Source: Phytopseudomonas dryadis | GTDB taxonomy: Bacteria; Pseudomonadota; Gammaproteobacteria; Pseudomonadales; Pseudomonadaceae | Direction: 5' to 3' | Length of the DNA: 64,000 nucleotides | Assembly (NCBI RefSeq): GCF_004327355.1 | Contig: NZ_QJUM01000002.1 | Coordinates: forward strand, 124,001-188,000 | Part shown: positions 30,655-37,992 of the stretch, one piece after another | How the letters are laid out: each line of letters begins with the position of its first letter | Position numbering within the stretch: position 1 is the stretch's first letter | Notes under the pieces: model-generated | Told to the model about the DNA's origin: nothing | Seen by the model: the letters and a program-made list of their open reading frames with translations, nothing else | The model's database searches: none | Position numbers and translations under genes: made by a program

Positions 30655-31827
30655 ATGGAGCAGCGTCCCATGCTCACCTTGCGCACCGGCAGCGCCACCC
30701 TGATCTTTTTCGCCCTTGCCATAGCAGCCTGGCTGCTGGCCACCCCCAGCAATGAAGGACGAGCCCTGAGTTTCTCCCTGTTGGCCGGCACCCTGTTCGG
30801 CGTCCTGCTGCAACGCTCGCGCTTCTGCTTTCTCTGCGTGAGCCGTGACTTCATCGAACAGCGCGACCCTCGTGGCCTGCTCGGCATCCTCGCCGCCCTG
30901 GCCGTCGGCACGCTGGGCTATCACGCCGCCTTCGGCGCCTTCCTGCCAGACCCTAGCAGCGGACGCCTGCCGCCCGACGCCCATATCGGCCCGCTGAGCT
31001 GGGTGCTTGCCCTGGGCGCCGCGATCTTCGGTCTCGGCATGGCCGTTTCCGGCTCCTGCATCAGCGCCCACCTCTATCGCCTCGGCGAAGGCGCCTTCGC
31101 CTCATTGTTCGCCCTGATCGGCGCGCTGCTGGGCTTCGTGCTGGGCTTCCTGTGCTGGAACACCCTGTACCTGGCCAGCATCCAGCAGGCTCCGGTGGTC
31201 TGGCTGCCCGGCCATCTGGGCTACGGCGGCTCATTGCTGGTGCAACTGGCGGTGCTCGGGCTGCTGGCCCATCTTCTGCTGCGTCATCGCGCCCCCCAGG
31301 ACGGACAGCCACCTGCAGCCGGCCTGCGCGGCTTGCTGTTCGGACAGCGCTGGCCAACCTGGGTGGGCGGGGTGCTGATCGGCACGCTGGCCCTCGCCGC
31401 CTACCTGCGCGTCGGTCCGCTGGGCGTCACCGCCGAGCTGGGCAGCCTTTCGCGCACAGCTGCCAATGGCCTGGGCTGGCTACCGGAGCGCCTGGAAGGC
31501 CTCGACGGCTTTTCCGGTTGCGCCACCGTGGTGAAGCAAAGCCTGCTGTCGAACAACGGCCTGTTCGTGATCGGCCTGGTGCTGGCCGCCTGGGCCAGCG
31601 CCCTGCTCGCTGGCGACTGCAAACCGCACTGGCCGAGCCTGGGCGAAGCGCTACGCAACCTGCTCGGCGGTGTGCTACTGGGCTGGGGCGCCCTGCTCGC
31701 CCTGGGCTGCACGGTCGGCACCCTGCTCTCGGGCATCATGGCCGGCGCCGCCTCCGGCTGGCTGTTCGCCCTGTTCTGCCTGCTCGGCGTAGTGGCCGGC
31801 TTGCGTATCAGGCGAGCACTGGCCTGA
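30655..31827 (+). CDS. YeeE/YedE-family sulfur transporter
   Basis: 390 residues with about nine to ten hydrophobic segments. YeeE/YedE signatures with conserved cysteines are seen: GTLFGVLLQRSRFCFLCVSR, FGLGMAVSGSCISAHLYRLG, FSGCATVVKQSLLSNNGLF, LLGWGALLALGCTVGTLLSG. Family members import thiosulfate (TsuA) or move sulfur or selenium species. Placed after an exported rhodanese, it likely takes up the sulfur product. It begins 224 bp past that gene, after a terminator and a REP, so it probably has its own promoter. Confidence 0.88.
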   Translation: MEQRPMLTLRTGSATLIFFALAIAAWLLATPSNEGRALSFSLLAGTLFGVLLQRSRFCFLCVSRDFIEQRDPRGLLGILAALAVGTLGYHAAFGAFLPDPSSGRLPPDAHIGPLSWVLALGAAIFGLGMAVSGSCISAHLYRLGEGAFASLFALIGALLGFVLGFLCWNTLYLASIQQAPVVWLPGHLGYGGSLLVQLAVLGLLAHLLLRHRAPQDGQPPAAGLRGLLFGQRWPTWVGGVLIGTLALAAYLRVGPLGVTAELGSLSRTAANGLGWLPERLEGLDGFSGCATVVKQSLLSNNGLFVIGLVLAAWASALLAGDCKPHWPSLGEALRNLLGGVLLGWGALLALGCTVGTLLSGIMAGAASGWLFALFCLLGVVAGLRIRRALA

Positions 31828-31924
31828 CGGCGATAACTCGTGGATCGGTAAAGCGCGATTCCCCTGTGCCTGCGGCTTGGCGCCTGACGCTTTCCTTCAC
31901 ACCGTGCTCCATTGCCAGCCACTC

Positions 31925-32464
31925 CTAGAGCTTGGCCGTAGCGAACTGCAACCAGATGGAAAACGCGCCCAGAATGCACCAGAACACCGTGAACAACCAC
32001 GGCGTGCGCAGCGAGAACAACAGCGACTTGTAATAGCTCTCCTCGTTCGACTCCCGCTCGCAGAACAGCGGCGAGTCGTCGTAGGCCTGGCCGAACTTGG
32101 GGTCGCTGCGCAGCAGTTGCTCCTGCTTGAAATGCCAGTGCCCGATGATCGCCGCCGACGCCTTGATTCCCGGCCAGGCATGCAGCGAGCTGATCCCGCC
32201 AAGCAAGGCCAGCAGCACCGGTACCACCAGGGTGAACAGTTCCCCCCAGTTGGGATTGAGGTTGGCCATGGACGAGGCGTAGGCGATCACCAGAAACGAC
32301 TGTGCCGACAGATAGGCATTGGTGCGGTTGGACAACAGACTGGTTTCGTACTGGATTTCCCGGCGATAGAAATCCAGCCGCTCTTTCGGGGTGCCGAACA
32401 TCAGTGCCTCGGAAGCGGAGTCCGCGGCAGCTTCAGGGGTATGGGGAATGATGACTCTGGACAC
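31925..32464 (-). CDS. Small integral membrane protein, unknown function
   Basis: 179 residues with hydrophobic segments at about 50-68, 75-95 and 150-172, and a charged cytosolic loop between. Nothing resembles an enzyme motif. The order of two adjacent helices, a loop, and a last helix is like SLATT-type effectors of stress systems, but the match is only topological. It is convergent with yeeE and divergent from the next gene. Confidence 0.6.
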   Translation of the reverse strand: MSRVIIPHTPEAAADSASEALMFGTPKERLDFYRREIQYETSLLSNRTNAYLSAQSFLVIAYASSMANLNPNWGELFTLVVPVLLALLGGISSLHAWPGIKASAAIIGHWHFKQEQLLRSDPKFGQAYDDSPLFCERESNEESYYKSLLFSLRTPWLFTVFWCILGAFSIWLQFATAKL

Positions 32465-32703
32465 GCTCGGTACCCCTCACGACAGGATTGCCTGTTAGAG
32501 AAACACCGGCCGACGCAGTTCAGGTTTCCGCTTTCGCACTACACTTGCAGAGCAAGCCGAATTCGCTCGACCGAGTAGTTGCGGTACCAGCGACAGCCAC
32601 TGCCGACCTTGCGACTGAGGCAGCCAGTCCGAAGCGTGGCAGCGACAGCGCAGAAAAATCGGCGCCTGCGCCAACTAACAACAACACGGACAGGAGCACG
32701 ACC

Positions 32704-33138
32704 ATGGCCGAGTACCGGATCTACCTCAATGACGAACTGCAGTGCAGCACCACGTCCCAGCCCCTGGCACAGGCGGCCTGGCACCGCTCATCCCGCGACC
32801 GGAAGACAGCCGAAAATGCCGGCCTGGTACGCATGCAGGTCGGCAACACGCTGGTCGCCGAAATGCATCCCGAAGCCGATGCCGGCCAGCCATGGCCGGA
32901 TGGCCGTGAACACCAGGTCAATCTCAACGACGTACTCGACAGCCTACTGCTCCTGCTGCAACACGACGGCTGGAATCATGCCGCACTGGCCAAAGCCCAG
33001 AGCGACTATGGTCTGAAGACCGACGCACAACAGATCGCAGCCCTGCAACAGACCGAGCGAAACAGACGCCCGGCCATCTCGGTCGCCGAAGTGAAGGTGC
33101 TGATCGACGCCGTGCTGGCGGAAAAACAGCGGGGCTGA
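32704..33138 (+). CDS. Hypothetical soluble protein
   Basis: 144 residues from the ATG at 32704, with AGGAG nearby upstream. The frame is open further up, but the added part is low-complexity and lacks an RBS. The protein is polar with one helix-rich part (VNLNDVLDSLLLLLQHDGWN) and no signal peptide or recognised motif. I do not recognise it. Confidence 0.65.
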   Translation: MAEYRIYLNDELQCSTTSQPLAQAAWHRSSRDRKTAENAGLVRMQVGNTLVAEMHPEADAGQPWPDGREHQVNLNDVLDSLLLLLQHDGWNHAALAKAQSDYGLKTDAQQIAALQQTERNRRPAISVAEVKVLIDAVLAEKQRG

Positions 33139-33345
33139 GGCTCAAGGTCATCGCCGCCGGGGCCTGATCCGACTGGCACCGCCCCAAGAAGCAGGTGGAT
33201 GCCTGGCGTCGCTCACGCTGACAACCGGTAAAGATCACCGGCCGCGATTGCCACCAGGACCGGCATCAGGCACTCACGCAAGCCGGCCCAGGCCCTGTCC
33301 GTCAACCTGCGGAGCTGACGCAACGGCATGAACCGACAGCTACGG

Positions 33346-34122
33346 TTAACCCGCGTCCTTGCGCCGAGTCCGCTCATTGACGACGCGTGCACGGCGGAAG
33401 TTCCAGCCTAGAAACAGCCGCGAAGCGAGGTTGTCGCGGCTGTGCGGTTCCCCGTAATGCAGCAACACGGTAGAGCGCAGCGCTTTTGGATCACAGGGTT
33501 CATTGGCGTGAAGCGATCGATAACCCCAGAAAAAATAGGCATTGCCCGGGACGATCTTGATCTTGACCGGTTTGAGCCAGCCGCGCTCGACGGCGAACGT
33601 TACCAGCTTCTGGGTCAGCGTATTTTGCATGACCGCCTTTTCCAGAATGTTGAAGTACAGATTCGAACGAATATTGCGCAGATTCGGGAAAAAGATGAAA
33701 TCCCCGCAATAACGGCCCTCGGTAGGGGTGACGAGCGGAATAAGCGCGGTCAACGCGGCGGCGTCGTAGTGAAAATAATACGATTCGCGCTTGCCGGTCT
33801 GGCCTTGCAGGCAACGCAAGGCAGGAAAGATATCCGGAGAACGCGGTGGCTGGCCGATCCCGGTTTTGTAGATTTGCCGGAACAGGTTCATCACCCGGGG
33901 CGATACGCTCATCTGTTCGAAGATACTGCCCCTTACCGCGTCTTGGCCTTGCAGGGCAAAATACTCGTGGTCATGCCGCTCCACCTCGTAATTCACATGC
34001 TTGCAGGCGGCCTCCAACTGCTCTTCGGACAAGAAACCCTCGATAACGGCATAACCCTGTTGCTCCATTTCGTTGACGATGCGAGGCACAAATTGCGGGT
34101 CGGCTTTCAGAAAAGTGGACAT
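33346..34122 (-). CDS. Phytanoyl-CoA-dioxygenase-like 2OG-Fe(II) oxygenase
   Basis: 258 residues. The fold is suggested by the opening GYAVIEGFLSEEQLEAACKH, a metal-binding HYD (YFHYDAAALTALIPLVTPTEG), a distal histidine in GYRSLHANEPC and a 2OG-binding arginine in LRSTVLLHYGEPHS. These are the H-x-D...H and R of the PhyH superfamily of iron oxygenases. No partner gene is adjacent, and the island integrase lies 780 bp away. The substrate is unknown. Confidence 0.7.
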   Translation of the reverse strand: MSTFLKADPQFVPRIVNEMEQQGYAVIEGFLSEEQLEAACKHVNYEVERHDHEYFALQGQDAVRGSIFEQMSVSPRVMNLFRQIYKTGIGQPPRSPDIFPALRCLQGQTGKRESYYFHYDAAALTALIPLVTPTEGRYCGDFIFFPNLRNIRSNLYFNILEKAVMQNTLTQKLVTFAVERGWLKPVKIKIVPGNAYFFWGYRSLHANEPCDPKALRSTVLLHYGEPHSRDNLASRLFLGWNFRRARVVNERTRRKDAG

Positions 34123-34904
34123 TTGTGGTCGCTTCCTTAAATGATGGTTCGACGGTCAGGCTTATCTAGAGCGTTTGTTTCTTATATAAATACCCTCAGG
34201 CAACAACGGGAATTTCCTGCATGGTCATTATTATGAAAGACCATTCGCAGCGTAATGACCAACCGCTAGCTCCGCCGAGTTGGCGATAACCTTATCGCCC
34301 AGCGGGCTCTGCACCTGAAACACGCATAGGCTCGCAGTCCTGTAGATGGTGTAATGCTGCACTTCGCCACGCTGACGGACGAACGGTACAGCGGCTGCCC
34401 TGCGCATGAGCCGGCCGTGGATGCTCGCCTAAGTAGCTCTACAGTGCCCCTCTCCCCTATAACTCCTCCAGATACCACCTGCCCACAGGGGTCCGTAGCT
34501 TTGCAGGAAAATCGAAGACCCGAGCAACCCCGACAGGCTACTTATCGGCGCCCTTGAGGCAACAGATTACGGCCAAAATCAGCTGTGACACAAAAATCAT
34601 GCACACCAAAAACAATCGCCCATAAAAAATCCAGTTACCGCTAATTGACTGGCTTTCTTGAGCGTTTTTTGCTCGAAACAGAGCAGCTCAAATTCTCTAC
34701 CCCTTGCACCCCATGCGCTTATTTGGTGGATTTCCATGGAAGTCCATGGACGCTACCGGAACGCCTAAAGCCTAGTAAATACGGGGCATACAGGCTATAT
34801 TGACGTCCATCACGATCCACCAGCATCCACCGACAGCCAAGCGATTCGGTGGGGCAAAAGTGGGGCAAAATTCCAGGACGACCGAATCAGGCAAGGGGTA
34901 GGAA
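34123..34904. other. Gene-poor boundary ahead of the integrase, with direct repeats
   Basis: No convincing ORF, tRNA or rRNA is seen in these 782 bp. It shifts toward AT-rich after about 34560. TCCATGGA is repeated at 34733 and 34743. GTGGGGCAAAA is repeated in tandem at 34849 and 34860, just before the integrase, which is where arm-type integrase sites or its operator usually lie. An attachment core could be here, but a matching copy at the right end was not found. Confidence 0.5.
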
Positions 34905-36326
34905 GTGGCAAAACTGACGGCGAAGCAATTGGAAGCGCTCACCTCAGCCGATGACGGCAAGACGTTGCGCGAAGACGGCGGCCTGGTCGCCAAGGTTCGT
35001 GCGGGGGTACGCGGCGTCACCGTTCTGTTTCGCTACGAGTTCAAACTCGATGGAGCCAAGCGCGATCACCGAGTGGGCAGTTGGCCCAAGAAGTCGCTGG
35101 CGCAGATCCGCGCCGAGCGCGACGAAGTGAGAGCGACTGTCACCAAAGGCATCGATCCCACCGCCGCCCGCAAGGCCGCCAAGATCGAAGCCCAGGCCGC
35201 CATCGCCGCCACCATTGCCGAGGCCGAGCGCCAGGCTGCGGAGAACAAGACGGTCGCCGACCTCTTCGAAGAGTGGATGCACGACGGCGTATCCCGCCAA
35301 GACGGTAACGCCGAACTGCGCCGCAGTTTCACCAAAGACGTGCTGCCCCTCATTGGCAAGAAGCCGCTGCGCAACCTCACCGAGAAAGACATGCTCGCCG
35401 TCCTGCGCTCGATCAAGGCCCGCGGCCTGAACCGCACCGTCGTGATCCGCAATAACGACATCGGCCAGATGCTGCGCTGGGCCGAGAAGCGCAAACCCTG
35501 GCGCGGCCTGATGGCCGACGGCAACCCGGCCGACCTGGTGGACGTCAACAAACTCCTCGACCACGACTACCAGGAACAGCGCGACCGCCTCCTCTCCCCC
35601 GACGAAATCCGCGAACTACGCGACATCTTCGCCCGCCTGGAGCACGACTACGACGCCCTCCCCGCCGGCCAGAAATACTCCGGCATCCGCCCAGTCAATC
35701 CACGCGTCCAATGCGCCGTGTGGATCTGCCTGAGCACCCTCTGCCGCATCGGCGAACTGCTCAAATCCGAATGGCGCCACGTCGATCTGGAAAAAGGCAC
35801 CTGGTTCATCCCAGCCGAAGCTACCAAGGGACACAAGGGCAAGCGCCAAGATCACCATGTATTCCTGTCGCCATTCGCATTGAACCAGTTCAAGCACCTG
35901 AAAGATGAAACCGGCCACACCCCGTTCTGCTTCCCGAGCAAGGACGAAAGCAGTCACGTCGACACCAAGACGGTCAGTAAGCTGATCGGCGACCGACAGT
36001 GCCGCTTCAAGAACCGCAGCAAGCCGCTTACTGGTCGCCACCATGACGACTCACTGGTACTGAGCAAGGGTGCCAAGGGTGAGTGGACACCACATGACTT
36101 GCGACGCACTGGAGCTACCATGATGCAGGAGCTTGGTGTCACGCTGGAGATCATTGACCGCTGTCAGAATCACTTGCTAGGCGGATCCAAGGTTCGTCGG
36201 CACTACCTTCATCACGACTATGCCAAAGAGAAGACAGAAGCATGGCAGAATCTGAGTAAACGCCTCGAAGCCATACTGAGCATCGGTAGGGCTGAGTCAC
36301 TACTGGATCAACAGATGCCTAGCTGA
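34905..36326 (+). CDS. P4-type tyrosine integrase
   Basis: 473 residues. An N-terminal DUF4102-like arm-binding domain (MAKLTAKQLEALTSADDGKT; FRYEFKLDGAKRDHRVGSWP) is followed by a core-binding domain, then a C-terminal catalytic domain: the first Arg in STLCRIGELLKSEW, the His/Arg in TPHDLRRTGATMMQELG, and the tyrosine in RRHYLHHDY. All parts are intact, so it may be active. It integrates or excises genomic islands, and it stands at the left end of the accessory region. GTGGGGCAAAA repeats sit just upstream. Confidence 0.9.
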   Translation: MAKLTAKQLEALTSADDGKTLREDGGLVAKVRAGVRGVTVLFRYEFKLDGAKRDHRVGSWPKKSLAQIRAERDEVRATVTKGIDPTAARKAAKIEAQAAIAATIAEAERQAAENKTVADLFEEWMHDGVSRQDGNAELRRSFTKDVLPLIGKKPLRNLTEKDMLAVLRSIKARGLNRTVVIRNNDIGQMLRWAEKRKPWRGLMADGNPADLVDVNKLLDHDYQEQRDRLLSPDEIRELRDIFARLEHDYDALPAGQKYSGIRPVNPRVQCAVWICLSTLCRIGELLKSEWRHVDLEKGTWFIPAEATKGHKGKRQDHHVFLSPFALNQFKHLKDETGHTPFCFPSKDESSHVDTKTVSKLIGDRQCRFKNRSKPLTGRHHDDSLVLSKGAKGEWTPHDLRRTGATMMQELGVTLEIIDRCQNHLLGGSKVRRHYLHHDYAKEKTEAWQNLSKRLEAILSIGRAESLLDQQMPS

Positions 36327-36636
36327 AATGAGGATCCAGCTTCGATAGCGGCCGCCTACATGGCGGGACAGCCCTGGTTCTCCCAAGTCTTTCCGAGAAA
36401 AGAGCACTAACCCTAGGCATGTCGAGTGTGTTGCAATAAGCGATTTTGAATTACCCTACAATACCTTAGGGATCAACGTGATTCAGCAACAAATGAAGGC
36501 ATTTTAGGTTTCTACAAGGCGTATGGTCCCAGAAGCCCTTTGCGTATCAGTAGCCTCACGCGCAAAGGGCAGACTAGAAGCCTTTGGCACTCTGGTGGAC
36601 TGGAATTTAGAGCGTGGTTATGGATTGGGGGTTGAT
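36327..36636. promoter_or_regulatory. Leader region of the methyltransferase operon, with 10-bp inverted repeat
   Basis: About 310 bp after the integrase, strongly AT-rich. It holds TACAAT (likely -10) and the inverted repeat GCCCTTTGCG / CGCAAAGGGC (36535-36544 and 36561-36570). The repeat is in a stretch that stays open in the methyltransferase frame from an ATG at 36523, but it looks like an untranslated leader or operator. Confidence 0.5.
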
Positions 36637-37992
36637 ATGACTGCTAGGCAGACTGGCCTTAGTGGTGCCACGGATGGGAAATCAGCAGAGTTACGTCGTA
36701 GGTTATCTGCAAGAACTAACGGCGATACTAATTTTTGGGCGTTCTCTAACCTGAGAAGTAGATCCGGAAATCATGCACTCTTTCAATATCCAGCCATGAT
36801 GGTTCCTGAGCTTCAGGGTGCATTGCTAGATGATTTGATTGCGGTAGAAGATAACATCTCTCTAGTGTACGACCCCTTTTCGGGATCGGGTACCGTTATG
36901 CTAGAAAGCCTATACAGAGGCATCAACTACTACGGCACTGACATTAATCCAATGGCAATCTTATTATGCGAGGTAAAATCCGCACCTCCAGCAGTTAAAG
37001 TAGCTACGGAGGCGGTATCCCTCATAATTAGGCAGGCAGAAAAAATCGAAATCTTGCCATTTGACTTCCCCAATATAAACAAGTGGTTCAAGCCGGAGAT
37101 CAGACTCGGCCTAAGCAAACTACGAAGTTTAATAATTGAAAATCCAAACCAGCCTATCAGAAAATTTCTCTGGGTCTGCCTGGCCGAGACTATACGATTA
37201 GTTTCGAACTCAAGAATTTCTACATTCAAGCTGCACACATACAGCCAAGAGGACATTGAAAGAAGAGAGTCCAATGCCATTAAAGCATTCAAACTCGTAT
37301 GCGAGCAAAACCTGGCGCGTCTTGAGGCGCACTGGTCTCGGATCTCTAACAGTTTAGAAAAAAGAGAGCATCCGATCATTGCCTTGTCCTCTGGCTCCGC
37401 ATCCGGAACATGGGAAGCGTCTCAATTAGCTGACGTACTAATGACTTCGCCTCCGTATGGAGATAATAAGACCACAGTTCCTTATGGACAGCACAGCTAC
37501 CTACCTCTTCGCTGGATTGACCCAACTGATCTTCATCAGGGCTTTGACTCAAGCCTATTAGAATCCACCTCGAGGATAGACTCTCTTAGCCTGGGCGGTT
37601 CCTTAAAACTTGCTGACCAAGCCCGGTTTGAGCTTGGTACTGCCTCTCCGTCCCTAGAACGCTTCATTCAGAAAATTGAACATGCTGCCCCCCTTAGAAA
37701 GAAGACACTGTCTTTCTGCAGGGACTATAAAGAGTCGCTAATAAATATTAGCTCCAGACTAAAATTGGGCGCCTTTTGCTTTTTCACCCTCGGAGAGAGG
37801 AAAGTTGGAGGTAAGACTTTCCCCTTGGTAGATATAACTAAAGAACTCCTTACAGAAAGCGGGCATGAAATAGTCTTCACAATAGAGCGCGCGCTGCCTG
37901 CTTCTCGCAAACGAATGGCTGCCAAGAATAGTGAGGGATCAACTATGGCTAGCGAGTGGATTTTAGTTACTCGATCTTGGGGTGGATTATGA
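36637..37992 (+). CDS. DNA methyltransferase (amino-type, N4-C or N6-A)
   Basis: About 451 residues from the ATG at 36637 (GGGGG six bases upstream). Motif I, DPFSGSGT, is at 79-86 and motif IV, TSPPYG, at 270-275. Motif I comes first with 190 residues between, as in alpha-class enzymes, and SPPY is usual in N4-cytosine ones. No endonuclease domain is fused. It is the first gene of a three-gene operon: its TGA overlaps the next ATG (ATGA). The AT content and codon use differ from the core genes. Target sequence unknown. An upstream start at 36523 would add 38 residues. Confidence 0.85.
   Translation: MTARQTGLSGATDGKSAELRRRLSARTNGDTNFWAFSNLRSRSGNHALFQYPAMMVPELQGALLDDLIAVEDNISLVYDPFSGSGTVMLESLYRGINYYGTDINPMAILLCEVKSAPPAVKVATEAVSLIIRQAEKIEILPFDFPNINKWFKPEIRLGLSKLRSLIIENPNQPIRKFLWVCLAETIRLVSNSRISTFKLHTYSQEDIERRESNAIKAFKLVCEQNLARLEAHWSRISNSLEKREHPIIALSSGSASGTWEASQLADVLMTSPPYGDNKTTVPYGQHSYLPLRWIDPTDLHQGFDSSLLESTSRIDSLSLGGSLKLADQARFELGTASPSLERFIQKIEHAAPLRKKTLSFCRDYKESLINISSRLKLGAFCFFTLGERKVGGKTFPLVDITKELLTESGHEIVFTIERALPASRKRMAAKNSEGSTMASEWILVTRSWGGL

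Noticed and set aside
34123..34904. tRNA gene as integrase target
   Set aside because: No cloverleaf with T-loop GTTC-type sequence and acceptor pairing could be found on either strand.
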